Positions 1 through 6,785 of a DNA stretch of 13,605 bases are shown piece after piece. This DNA is from Verrucomicrobiota bacterium. GTDB taxonomy: Bacteria > Verrucomicrobiota > Verrucomicrobiia > Limisphaerales > UBA1096. Under the pieces are notes generated by a model, which saw only the letters and a list, made by a program, of their open reading frames with translations, was not told the origin of the DNA and did not search any database. The translations under genes were made by a program, and so were the position numbers. The stretch spans positions 1-13,605 of the forward strand of contig QOAX01000282.1 of NCBI GenBank assembly GCA_003972865.1, given 5' to 3'. Positions within the stretch are counted from its first letter, which is position 1; each line of letters begins with the position of its first letter.

Positions 1-129
1 CTGAAATCTCGCCGAGAACGTCATCAATAGGAAGGGATGCAGAATCAGGCACTTTCTGACTTTCATTCCGGCTGAATGTGCGATCTCACCTAATCGGCGC
101 CGCTTGGGCTGTCCAACAGAGAAACCACG

Positions 130-157
130 TTGCAAACATAAGAACAGACTCTAGGGT
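130..157 (+). promoter_or_regulatory. Candidate sigma70-type promoter of the symporter fragment
   Basis: TTGCAA (130-135) and TAGGGT (152-157) are separated by 16 bases, which fits a -35/-10 pair ahead of the ATG at 188. The -10 matches the TAnnnT pattern. The remainder of 1-187 shows no supportable gene; the short open frame ending at position 30 could be the last residues of an upstream gene but cannot be identified. Confidence 0.35.
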
Positions 158-1458
158 CTGAACGAAGTTGTGTTGAGGGGTAAGGTCATGAAAGCCTGGA
201 CAGAAATCACACTGTGGAAACGAGTCATGGCGGGCCTTGTGCTTGGCCTCGCGATTGGTCTGATCATGCGGTATGGCCTGGGCGCAGAAACCGCGAGCTC
301 CATTGGCGAAACCTGGTTCAAGCCCTTCGGCGATGGCTTTGTGCGCCTCATCAAAATGCTTGTGGTTCCGCTGATTTTCACCACGCTTTTTGCCGGTGTG
401 CCGTTGATCAGCAGGTCGTCGGCGTCCACCCCGCTGACCGGCATGCTGAACTCCACCTCGACCGTGTCCAGCGACTTCACCGTCAACCCGGCCGGCGGGT
501 TGGTTCGCCTCACGTGCGGCGGGTTGTCGTCGGCATGTGAGTACTTCCAGCGATTGCCGTTGCCGGTTTCCTGGAACGTGTTGGGGGTCTGCGCCTGGTC
601 GGTGATGCCGTGAGCCTTCGCCCACGTGATGCGCACCTTGCCCTGGGGCAGGCCGGCGAGTTGAAACACCCACGTCCGGCCGCTGCCCTCGACCGACTGC
701 GCCGGTTTGCCGTTGGCCAGCAGGTCGGTTGCATCAACGCCGTTGACCGGCTCGGTGAAGGTGACGCTGACCTGGCCGAGATCCGAGGCCAGTCCAGGCG
801 GCGGGTCGACCGTCGCCACTTTTGGCGGGACACTCTCGACCGACACCGCCGTGAGGCGGGCATCGAACAACGCGTCCGGGCTGGTGCGCCGCTGGTTGAG
901 CACGATCACCGCGATCGTGTTTTCGCCATCAACCAAAATCTCGCCCAGATTCTTCAGCGCATAGTTGCGGAAGCGCAGCGGCTCAGATGCCGCCTTGGAG
1001 GCGGCCGAGCTGTACCTGGGCTTTTCAATCTCGACGTTGTGCCGCGCCACCTCGGTCCCGTTGATGTAGGCCACAAACCCGTCGTCCACCTTGGCCCGGA
1101 GCGTCATCGAGGTGATCGTGTCCGGGTCGGGGGCGTCGAATTTGCGCCGGAGAAAAAACGAGTTGTAGCGGCTCTTCATGTCCTCCAGCTCGGTGCCGCC
1201 GTTGACATTCTCGCCGTAGAATACCGGGGTCGGGGCGGTCTCCCATTCCGAGTCGTCATGGTCCGGCTTGAGCCAGGCCCAGTAATCCGGGCGGGTGGGG
1301 GTCTTTTTGCCGCGCCACAGTTTCCAGGTTGCCCCGTAGTCAAGGAGCGTCACCGCCTGGCCAAGCGGGGCGGCGAGCAGCAGGGCCAGCGGCAACAGCC
1401 ACAGGCGCGCGAAACCGCGCGCGGGGCATCGCCGCCGGAATGCGGGCATACTGGTCAT
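151..1458 (-). CDS. Secreted beta-sandwich protein with Ig-like repeats, C-terminus replaced
   Basis: The open frame is 435 codons, but only about the first 359 residues (down to ~382) look native; the last ~76 are antisense of the symporter. Residues 1-35 form a signal peptide with a hydrophobic LLPLALLLAAP core and a likely cut after LGQA. Residues ~37-175 form a galactose-binding-like jelly-roll region of the kind common in PVC exported proteins, with FFLRRKFDA, a DDGFVAYINGTEVAR segment and an NTIAVIVLNQ segment. Two Ig-like repeats follow at ~210-305 and from ~309, sharing VDATDLLANGKPA / VDADDLLINGTPA; the second is cut at the junction. Relatives with this domain order usually continue into lamin-tail, CotH or similar domains, which are missing here. 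Divergent from the DUF1553 gene, with 102 bp between starts. An alternative start is the ATG at 1449. Extracellular binding or structural role inferred. Confidence 0.7.
   Translation of the reverse strand: MTSMPAFRRRCPARGFARLWLLPLALLLAAPLGQAVTLLDYGATWKLWRGKKTPTRPDYWAWLKPDHDDSEWETAPTPVFYGENVNGGTELEDMKSRYNSFFLRRKFDAPDPDTITSMTLRAKVDDGFVAYINGTEVARHNVEIEKPRYSSAASKAASEPLRFRNYALKNLGEILVDGENTIAVIVLNQRRTSPDALFDARLTAVSVESVPPKVATVDPPPGLASDLGQVSVTFTEPVNGVDATDLLANGKPAQSVEGSGRTWVFQLAGLPQGKVRITWAKAHGITDQAQTPNTFQETGNGNRWKYSHADDNPPHVRRTNPPAGLTVKSLDTVEVEFSMPVSGVDADDLLINGTPAKSVVKISGTTSILMRRTKPSPKGLNQVSPMELAVSAPRPYRMIRPIARPSTRPAMTRFHSVISVQAFMTLPLNTTSFRP
188..398 (+). pseudogene. Dicarboxylate/amino-acid:cation symporter, 5' fragment only
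   Basis: About 70 N-terminal residues of a DAACS-family (GltP/DctA-like) secondary transporter, which in intact form imports dicarboxylates or glutamate with Na+ or H+. What shows it: a first hydrophobic helix at residues ~14-32, then the family hallmark LIKMLVVPLIFTTLFAG at residues ~54-70 leading into the next helix. Intact members have roughly 400 residues. Here the reading frame continues after position ~398 only into antisense of the neighbouring gene and stops at 613, so residues after ~70 are foreign. The ATG at 188 is chosen because GAGGGG (175-180) sits seven bases upstream; a GTG at 170 is also in frame but has no ribosome site. Product not expected to work. Either a genuine truncation or an assembly join. 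Confidence 0.75.
382..400. other. Junction with possible microhomology between two truncated genes
   Basis: These 19 bases (CACGCTTTTTGCCGGTGTG) can be read as part of both genes: forward they encode the symporter residues TLFAGV, and in reverse they encode TPAKSV, which lines up with KPAQSV in the first Ig-like repeat of the minus-strand protein. To the left the sequence is symporter-like, to the right it is the secreted protein. A shared stretch at a join is expected both for microhomology-mediated rearrangement and for a k-mer-driven assembly chimera. Confidence 0.5.
1353..1366 (-). repeat. GCTTGGCCARGCGG element, exact core
   Basis: Reads GCTTGGCCAGGCGG on the minus strand; encodes LGQA at the signal-peptide end of the secreted beta-sandwich protein. 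Confidence 0.75.
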
Positions 1459-1483
1459 GTGCCGGGAACGTACCGAAGATGGC

Positions 1484-1528
1484 GCAGTTTTCAATGCTGC
1501 AACTGCACGATTGCAATCATGCCCGGGC
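1484..1528. promoter_or_regulatory. Dyad-rich divergent regulatory region
   Basis: Within the 102 bp between the two divergent starts lie three neighbouring dyads: GCAGTT/AACTGC arms at 1484-1489 and 1501-1506 with an 11-base spacer, the perfect palindrome GATTGCAATC at 1509-1518, and GCCCGGGC at 1521-1528. These are candidate operators for one or both genes. No convincing -35/-10 pair was found, so the promoter positions are not assigned. Confidence 0.35.
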
Positions 1529-1560
1529 GTGCTTAGCTTCCGCCGGAGCAAAAAACGACG

Positions 1561-4473
1561 ATGCGACTTGCCGCAACCATGGCCGCCGTGCTGGTGTCGG
1601 GCGCGCTTGGCCAGGCGGAACAGCCGGAACAAGCCAGGCAGTGGCCGTTCACGCCGCTTGGCCAGGTGGTTCCACCGGAGGTGACGAACACCAACTGGGT
1701 CAGCAATCCGGTGGACGCGTTCATCCTCTCCAGACTCGAGGCCAAGGGCATCGAGCCCGCGCGCCTGGTCAAGCGCCGCACGCTGATCCGCCGGTTGTAT
1801 TTTGATCTGCTTGGGCTGCCTCCCGAGCCGGACGTCGCCGACGCTTTCGTCAACGATCGCAGTCCGCTTGCCTACGAACGCCTGGTGGATCGGCTGCTCA
1901 ACGATCCGCGTTACGGCGAACGCTGGGCGCGCTACTGGCTCGACCTCGCACGCTACGCCGACACTGCCGGCTACGAGGGCGACCCCGACATGCCGCACGC
2001 GTGGCGCTACCGCGACTACGTCATCGACTCGCTCAACCGCGACAAGCCGTACGACCTGTTCATTAGGGAGCAGATCGCCGGCGACGAGTTCAACGAGATC
2101 ATGGGCGCGGGCGAGCTGCCCGGCATGAATGCCGAGCGCACCGTCGCGCTGACGTTTTTGCGGCTCGCGCCGTTCACCGAGCCGCGCGGCGATCGGTCGC
2201 GCCACGAGCTGCTCAACGAGATGACCTCGACGGTCAGCTCGGTTTTTATCGGGCTCACCATGGGCTGTGCGCAGTGCCACGATCACAAGCATGACGCCAT
2301 CTCGATCGACGACTTCTACCGCATGCAGGCGTTCTTCTCGACGGTGCAGCTTCCGCCGCCCGAGCGCGGCGACGGCTTCCAGATCGGCGGTCCGATGACG
2401 GCCGGTTTTTATCGGCCGCATGAGCCGTCACTCATCGAGTCCACGCGCAAAATACTGGAGCGCGAAGTCGGCGAAGCGAAGCAGCAGTTGCCCGAACTGA
2501 CGAGGCAACTTGAGTCGCGCATCGGCAAACTCAACGCTGGTTTCGGCTTGCAGGCGTACGGTGGCGGCCTGGCCAACGACTACGTTTTCGACACGGCAAA
2601 TGTCAGCGATGGCAGGCTGCACTTCGCGGTGGCGACGGCGAACGGCCGAGAGTGGTCGTTCTTCACCGATGGCAAGTTGGCCAGGGAGTTGAACAAGAAA
2701 AGCGGCGGCAACAACGGCAAGTGGTACGCCGACATTGTGAAGCCGGAGTTCATCAGCATCGGCGACTACACCGAGGGAACCGGCCAGCCCAGGGATTCCG
2801 GCCATAAGGGCGCGTTCGCCGAGGTGCTGATTTACGGCCGTCCCCTGGCTAGGGGCGAAGTCGCCGCGTTCTCCGCCTACGTCAAGACCAAGTACAGCGG
2901 CCAGGGGAGCACGCCTGCGCCGCCAACCGATGGGTTGCGCTTCTGGCTCGACGCTGCGGACCTCGACGCCAACGCCGAGACCCCGAATCCCGCCGACGGC
3001 TCCCGTGTCGGTGCCTGGGTGGATAAAGTGACGAAGACCACGCTTGGCCAGGCTGAAGTCAGCCGGCAGCCGACGCTCTCGCGCCTTGGCCAAGCGCCGG
3101 CACTGATATTTGACAAGAGTTTCCTCAAGGCTGGCATCGCGCGGGGCGGGGCGGCGAGATTCCTCGACGACCAGGCCGGCTCGATCGTCGTGATTTTCTC
3201 CGCCGAGCACACCGGCGAAGGATACGGCTTCGAGGTTGGTGGCGGCGGTGCGATGCTCGGCACATTCATCAACCCCGCCGCGGCGAGCGGTCGCAAACTG
3301 CGCGACACCATTTACGACCACACCAACGACCTGTTCACCAAGAACGAGCGAGATCTGTTTTACCGGCTGGAAAACCGCGGGCGCTTCGTGAAGCAGCACC
3401 TCAAGCGGCTCAAACCGGTCGCCATGTCGTTGCGCCACTCGTTCGGGCCGCCGTATGAGCCGGGTGTGCCGGTCACCACTGTCAAGTTGCGCGGCGAATA
3501 CGACAACCACGGCGCGGTGGTGAAGGCCGGTTTCCCGAGCATCGTCACAGGCCACAAGAAACCGGCGGCCATCCGGCTCGACCCGTTCAAGCGCTGGCCG
3601 ACCCGCAGCCGGCGCATGGCCCTGGCCAAGTGGATCGCCAGCCGGGACAACCCGCTTACCGCGCGCGTGATGATGAACCGCCTGTGGTACCGCCACTTCG
3701 GCCGCGGCATCGTCAGGACGCCGAGCGACTTTGGCAAACTCAGCGGCGGCGCGACGCATCCCCGGCTGCTCGACTGGCTGGCCGGGCGCTTTATCGACAG
3801 CGGCTGGAGCCTCAAGGCGATGCACCGGCTGCTTGTCACCTCCAGCACCTATCGCCAGTCGTCATTGGTGGAAAATGCAGCGGCCGAGACGGTCGATCCG
3901 CTGAACGATTTGTGGTGGCGCTACGAACAACGTCGGCTCGACGCCGAGGCGATCCGCGACAGCGTGCTGGCGGCGAGCGGCCGGTTGAACCCGGAACTGT
4001 ACGGCCTGCCGATCTTCCCGCCGTTGCCGGGCGACATCGCTGAGACGGTGAAATACTCCGAGAACAAGTGGGACACCCAGCTCGACCACACCGGCCGCAA
4101 GCGCAGCATTTACATTTACCAGCAGCGCACGCTGAACATGCCGTTCATGCAGGTGTTCGACTCGACCGTGTGCGACGAGTCGCGGCCGCGCCGCCGCACC
4201 TCCGTCACGCCGCTGCAGGCGTTGTCGCTATTCAACGGCGACTTCGTGAACGAGGAAGCCGCCGCCCTGGCCAGGCGCATCCGGCGTGAGGCCGGCGGGG
4301 GGATCGGGGAGCAGGTTCGCTTGGCCTATCGCCTGGCATTCTCCCGTTCGCCAACACCGGAGGAAGCCGGGCACTTCGCTAAATTTCTTGGCCAGGCGGA
4401 AAACACAGGCGACGCCCTCACCGGTTTCTGCCGTGTTCTCCTCAACACCAACGAGTTCGTCTACATTGACTGA
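1561..4473 (+). CDS. Exported DUF1549/DUF1553 protein with inserted LamG-like module
   Basis: A 970-residue member of the PSCyt2/PSD1 families that are greatly expanded in Planctomycetes and Verrucomicrobia; the biochemical role is not established. Residues 1-18 are a signal peptide. DUF1549 follows: the NPVDAFILSRLE segment (~46-57), RRLYFDLLGLPP (~78-89), the YGERWARYWLDLARYADTAG stretch (~118-137), and GCAQCHDHKHD (~235-245), a conserved CxxCH-type motif that resembles a haem c site but is not proof of haem. DUF1553 spans ~580-970, with NPLTARVMMNRLW and HFGRGIV near 700-720 and RRRTSVTPLQAL near 877. Between them, residues ~322-580 carry two LamG-like segments in unusual order. It lacks the N-terminal PSCyt1 cytochrome domain found in many relatives. 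The start is supported by GGAG at 1545-1548, 12 bases upstream, and by the signal peptide. Usually found beside a DUF1501 gene, here 2.3 kb downstream. Confidence 0.9.
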   Translation: MRLAATMAAVLVSGALGQAEQPEQARQWPFTPLGQVVPPEVTNTNWVSNPVDAFILSRLEAKGIEPARLVKRRTLIRRLYFDLLGLPPEPDVADAFVNDRSPLAYERLVDRLLNDPRYGERWARYWLDLARYADTAGYEGDPDMPHAWRYRDYVIDSLNRDKPYDLFIREQIAGDEFNEIMGAGELPGMNAERTVALTFLRLAPFTEPRGDRSRHELLNEMTSTVSSVFIGLTMGCAQCHDHKHDAISIDDFYRMQAFFSTVQLPPPERGDGFQIGGPMTAGFYRPHEPSLIESTRKILEREVGEAKQQLPELTRQLESRIGKLNAGFGLQAYGGGLANDYVFDTANVSDGRLHFAVATANGREWSFFTDGKLARELNKKSGGNNGKWYADIVKPEFISIGDYTEGTGQPRDSGHKGAFAEVLIYGRPLARGEVAAFSAYVKTKYSGQGSTPAPPTDGLRFWLDAADLDANAETPNPADGSRVGAWVDKVTKTTLGQAEVSRQPTLSRLGQAPALIFDKSFLKAGIARGGAARFLDDQAGSIVVIFSAEHTGEGYGFEVGGGGAMLGTFINPAAASGRKLRDTIYDHTNDLFTKNERDLFYRLENRGRFVKQHLKRLKPVAMSLRHSFGPPYEPGVPVTTVKLRGEYDNHGAVVKAGFPSIVTGHKKPAAIRLDPFKRWPTRSRRMALAKWIASRDNPLTARVMMNRLWYRHFGRGIVRTPSDFGKLSGGATHPRLLDWLAGRFIDSGWSLKAMHRLLVTSSTYRQSSLVENAAAETVDPLNDLWWRYEQRRLDAEAIRDSVLAASGRLNPELYGLPIFPPLPGDIAETVKYSENKWDTQLDHTGRKRSIYIYQQRTLNMPFMQVFDSTVCDESRPRRRTSVTPLQALSLFNGDFVNEEAAALARRIRREAGGGIGEQVRLAYRLAFSRSPTPEEAGHFAKFLGQAENTGDALTGFCRVLLNTNEFVYID
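1605..1618 (+). repeat. GCTTGGCCARGCGG element, exact core
   Basis: GCTTGGCCAGGCGG, followed by AA; encodes LGQAE at the signal-peptide end of the DUF1549/DUF1553 protein. Confidence 0.75.
1656..1669 (+). repeat. GCTTGGCCARGCGG element, one-base variant
   Basis: GCTTGGCCAGGTGG; encodes LGQVV, in the place where relatives usually have a basic residue and proline (pattern W-x-F-x-P-x-x-R-P-x-V-P). Confidence 0.6.
3042..3055 (+). repeat. GCTTGGCCARGCGG element, exact core
   Basis: GCTTGGCCAGGCTG, encodes LGQAE within the LamG-like module. Confidence 0.65.
3084..3097 (+). repeat. GCTTGGCCARGCGG element, exact core
   Basis: CCTTGGCCAAGCGC, encodes LGQAP; lies only 42 bases after the previous copy, in a loop of the LamG-like module. 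Confidence 0.65.
4386..4399 (+). repeat. GCTTGGCCARGCGG element, exact core
   Basis: TCTTGGCCAGGCGG followed by AA; encodes LGQAEN in the C-terminal part of DUF1553. A weaker relative, CCTGGCCAGGCGC, lies at 4266-4278. Confidence 0.7.
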
Positions 4474-4552
4474 TCCGGGGCGGATGAAAGTGGCTTGACT
4501 TCGCCGGGTTGAATACCGAGCCTCCCGCCGGTTTTAACCAAGGAAGAATATC

Positions 4553-4852
4553 ATGGCATTTGTAGTAACAGGAGCATGCGTTGATTGTGTTTACACCAGT
4601 TGCGTGGAGGTGTGCCCGGTGGAGGCCTTCCACGAGACGCCGGATCGCCTGCTGATCAACCCCGACACCTGCATTGACTGTGATGCCTGCGTGCCGGAGT
4701 GCCCGGTGGAGGCCATTTATTCGGAGGACGATGTGCCGGACGACCAGCAGGAGTGGATCGACCTCAACAAGGAAGCCGAGAACCACCCGGTCATACCCAA
4801 CTCCAAGGATCCCCTCAAGGGGCCGAAGTGCGTGAACCCCAACGCCGCCTGA
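4553..4852 (+). CDS. fdxA: 7Fe (3Fe-4S/4Fe-4S) ferredoxin, FdxA type
   Basis: A 99-residue cytoplasmic electron carrier. Cysteines sit at 9, 12, 17, 21, 40, 43, 46 and 50. The C9-x2-C12-x4-C17-x3-C21-P spacing is that of Azotobacter ferredoxin I; by that model C9, C17 and C50 bind the [3Fe-4S] cluster, C21, C40, C43 and C46 bind the [4Fe-4S] cluster, and C12 is free. The second free cysteine of the Azotobacter protein (in VDCF) is alanine here (VEAF). The C-terminal tail (PDDQQEWIDLNKEAE, then DPLKGPK) also follows the FdxA pattern, although it is shorter. AGGAAG at 4541-4546 is one of the clearest ribosome sites in the window and fixes the start. It lies 79 bp after the DUF1553 stop and converges with the sulfatase gene, 21 bp apart. 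Its redox partner is not visible. Confidence 0.93.
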   Translation: MAFVVTGACVDCVYTSCVEVCPVEAFHETPDRLLINPDTCIDCDACVPECPVEAIYSEDDVPDDQQEWIDLNKEAENHPVIPNSKDPLKGPKCVNPNAA

Positions 4853-4856
4853 GCCC

Positions 4857-4870
4857 GCCTGGCCGAGTGG
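4857..4870 (+). repeat. GCTTGGCCARGCGG element, degenerate intergenic variant
   Basis: CGCCTGGCCGAGTGG-like sequence in the 21-bp gap between the convergent ferredoxin and sulfatase stops; three or more mismatches, so only a possible member. Confidence 0.25.
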
Positions 4871-4873
4871 TTT

Positions 4874-6361
4874 TCATTTGCCGTGGACGGCCTTCTCGAC
4901 TTTAAAGACCGGATCCTGAATCGCGTTCTGCCATTGGGTGAGACGCCCTTGGAGTTTCTCCCGGACCTGCCGGAACTCCGGGTTCCGGTAAAGATTGCGG
5001 GTTTCCCCGGGATCGTTCTCGAGGTCGTATAATTCGTCCATCATCAGCGGGAGATGGAACCGCACGAGCTTCCATCGGTCGGTGCGGATCATCCGCATGA
5101 GGGCGAAGCCGTTCCGTTCAACGTCCAATTGCCCGAACAGCGCGTCGCGCCAGGGCACCGTCCGGTCGCGTAGCAGGGGCGTCATGTCCAGCCCCTCGAG
5201 AGCAAGATCCGCCGGACGCGGCACCTCCAGCATCCCGAGCAGCGTGGGAAACCAGTCGAGATTGGACACAGTTTGAGATATTCGCGTACCGGGCTTGACG
5301 ACGCCGGGCCAGCGAACCAGCAGGGGAACCCGGATGGAATCGTCGAACATGTTCATGCGCCGGGGACCGAAGCCGCCGCCGGCATAGTAAGTGGCGGTTC
5401 CCTTTCCGATCAGGTTCCGGTGCCCCATCATGAACCCATGGTCGCTGGTGAAGATCACGATCGTCCGGTCATCCAGCCCCTGGGTTTTCAGGCTTTGCAG
5501 AATGCGTCCCAGGTTGCGGTCGGCGGTGCGGACCAGGCCGAGGTAATTCCGCGTGAAGGTGCGAAGGCGTTCCTCCCCGTCCCCAAAATCCGACCGGGCG
5601 GACGGCAGCGTCAACTCGACGCCCTCGAGCGGCTTCAGGTCTTCCTGCGGCACCTTGTTCCATGGCGAATGCGGGACTTGCGTCGCCAGGACCAGGGCGA
5701 AAGGCCGCTCCCGGTTCCGTTCGATGAACTGGATCGCCTTGTCCGTGAACACATCCGTCATGAACCGGTCGTAGGTTTGCTTCTCGCCGTTTTCCTGAAG
5801 CACCGGGTTGGCAAGGTCGAGTACGCCGGCCAGGTACGGTCCGAAATAGTAGTCAAATCCATGGAGCGTGGGGTGATGCTCCTTTTGCACGCCCAGATGC
5901 CACTTGCCCACCAGGGCGGTGGCGTAACCGTTTTCCTGAAGCAGCTCCGGCCAGGTCACGGTTCCGGAATCGAGTCCCCTGCGGATTTCCCGCTCGTAAT
6001 CCTTCGGCGGCAGCCACCCCTTCATCAGCGACCAGTACAACACGTCGGAGATGCCGGCCTGTGTCGGGTACAAGCCGGTCAGGAAGCTCGCGCGACTGGG
6101 GGAACAGAGGGGCGTGACAGTGAATGCGTTCGTGAACAAGGCCCCCTCGCGCGCCAACCGGTCCATGTTGGGGGTCGGGCATTGGCGGTTGCCGTAGGCG
6201 CCCATCGTCCAGGCGCCCTGATCGTCCGTCATGACCAGGACGACGTTCCATCGCTTGGGCGAGGCGTCCCCGGCCGGAGCCGTCGGCAGCCCGGAAGCCG
6301 GGTCCATCCCGAGCAGGCCCACCAGGCAGCCAACGCGCAGGAATGAATTCGCCGTTGCCAT
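4874..6361 (-). CDS. Type I sulfatase (formylglycine-dependent), exported
   Basis: A 495-residue arylsulfatase-family enzyme hydrolysing sulfate esters, probably of glycans, outside the cytoplasm. The N-terminus has a short hydrophobic signal (VGCLVGLLGM). Metal ligands D46/D47 lie in VLVMTDDQG. The maturation signature C86-S-P-S-R90-ASFLTG marks the cysteine converted to formylglycine, so this is a Cys-type sulfatase needing an FGE or anSME enzyme, not seen here. GKWHLG at ~152-157 gives K153/H155, VPHSPW gives H231, TSDHG gives D307/H308, and K320 follows in IGKG. Length is normal. The C-terminal ELYDLENDPGETRNLY block is typical of the family. The ATG at 6361 is preferred to an in-frame GTG one codon upstream. 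The small membrane-protein gene lies 56 bp upstream on the same strand, so they may be co-transcribed. The gene has no exact copy of the GCTTGGCCARGCGG element. Substrate unknown. Confidence 0.93.
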   Translation of the reverse strand: MATANSFLRVGCLVGLLGMDPASGLPTAPAGDASPKRWNVVLVMTDDQGAWTMGAYGNRQCPTPNMDRLAREGALFTNAFTVTPLCSPSRASFLTGLYPTQAGISDVLYWSLMKGWLPPKDYEREIRRGLDSGTVTWPELLQENGYATALVGKWHLGVQKEHHPTLHGFDYYFGPYLAGVLDLANPVLQENGEKQTYDRFMTDVFTDKAIQFIERNRERPFALVLATQVPHSPWNKVPQEDLKPLEGVELTLPSARSDFGDGEERLRTFTRNYLGLVRTADRNLGRILQSLKTQGLDDRTIVIFTSDHGFMMGHRNLIGKGTATYYAGGGFGPRRMNMFDDSIRVPLLVRWPGVVKPGTRISQTVSNLDWFPTLLGMLEVPRPADLALEGLDMTPLLRDRTVPWRDALFGQLDVERNGFALMRMIRTDRWKLVRFHLPLMMDELYDLENDPGETRNLYRNPEFRQVREKLQGRLTQWQNAIQDPVFKVEKAVHGK

Positions 6362-6417
6362 CACCTTGGCCTTCCCACGGCCGCGGCTGTGACCTGAAAT
6401 GGTTTCATGCGGTGGAA

Positions 6418-6630
6418 CTACTCAGTTGGCAGACGATACAGGACACATCCAAGCCAACCGACCAGCACGAGATAGAACATACCAAACCCGCGGGCAACGG
6501 GAAACTGCCGTGCCATCCGGGGGAATGTCCTGGCGTACCAGTTGCCGCCGTTTGTCCACGCGAAACCGTTGTAAACAATGGAGTCCAGCAACACCAAGCC
6601 CCACAGGGCCGTTTCCAAGTTGAGCGTCAT
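6418..6630 (-). CDS. Small two-helix membrane protein, unknown function
   Basis: Seventy residues starting MTLNLETALWG. Two hydrophobic segments are visible, ~8-24 (ALWGLVLLDSIVYNGFA) and ~48-65 (GFGMFYLVLVGWLGCVLY), joined by a basic, aromatic loop (NGGNWYARTFPRMARQ) that probably faces the cytoplasm. I do not recognise a family. The frame is open further upstream to 6834, but that part overlaps the start of the DUF1501 gene and is polar and unlike a signal, so the internal ATG at 6630 is preferred. No clear ribosome site precedes it. Placed 56 bp ahead of the sulfatase on the same strand. It fills a space with no gene on the other strand, and its strongly membrane-like composition argues against a chance frame. 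Confidence 0.55.
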   Translation of the reverse strand: MTLNLETALWGLVLLDSIVYNGFAWTNGGNWYARTFPRMARQFPVARGFGMFYLVLVGWLGCVLYRLPTE

Positions 6631-6759
6631 GCGACGACAGTGATGGGACTTGGCCGGCGGTTCAAACACAATCGGATCACCCTGCGACCACCTGCGATTC
6701 CGGTCGGTGGCCGGTTGAGGGGTGGCTGGCGGTTGTTTTTTCTTCTCGAATTTGCGCGA

Positions 6760-6765
6760 TAGGGT
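6760..6765 (+). promoter_or_regulatory. Candidate -10 box upstream of the DUF1501 gene
   Basis: TAGGGT, the same hexamer as upstream of the symporter fragment (152-157) and of the 724-aa gene (8587-8592), lies 20 bases before the ATG at 6786. No good -35 is seen; a T-run (6736-6741) occupies the expected region. Confidence 0.25.
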
Positions 6766-6785
6766 GCTAGGTTTTCGGCGTTCAG

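Larger units (their letters stand above)
2525..3299 (+). other. LamG-like module with swapped halves, inserted in the DUF1553 gene
   Basis: The encoded segment begins with what looks like the second half of a concanavalin-like (LamG) domain: FGLQAYGGG, DGRLHFAVATANG, WSFFTDGK, then FAEVLIYGRPLARGEV and YVKTKY, a typical domain end. It is followed after a TPAPP linker by a typical domain beginning (GLRFWLDAADLDA) through to GYGFEVGGGGAMLGTFINP, where it breaks off and the ordinary inter-domain sequence RDTIYDHTNDLF resumes. The seven-base word GCAAACT occurs at both edges (2525-2531, 3293-3299), exactly 768 bases (256 codons) apart, so removal of one repeat unit would keep the frame and join GKL to RDTIYD. 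Confidence 0.5.

Noticed and set aside
29..75. A 12-codon open frame at 37 preceded by AGGAAGGG.
   Set aside because: The purine run abuts the ATG with no spacing and the peptide has no support; likely chance.
610..1536. A 308-codon plus-strand open frame.
   Set aside because: Antisense to the recognisable beta-sandwich protein; its own translation shows no family features.
2266..2280. CAQCH in the DUF1549 protein as a haem c site.
   Set aside because: The CxxCH is a fixed part of the DUF1549 family block and no other cytochrome features (distal ligand, PSCyt1 domain) are seen; haem binding cannot be claimed.
1459..2421. The minus-strand frame of the secreted protein stays open far upstream, to 2421.
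   Set aside because: This part is antisense to the highly conserved DUF1549 domain; its translation is low-complexity Arg/Val/Ala-rich, while a normal signal peptide begins at 1458.
2428..3825. A 465-codon minus-strand open frame.
   Set aside because: Shadow of the DUF1553 gene in GC-rich DNA; no domain, no signal, composition typical of antisense translation.
4491..4523. TTGACT at 4495 as the -35 of a ferredoxin promoter.
   Set aside because: No acceptable -10 hexamer at 16-18 bases; read-through from the DUF1553 gene is equally possible.
5273..6346. A 357-codon plus-strand open frame.
   Set aside because: Antisense to the sulfatase, which carries all of the catalytic motifs.
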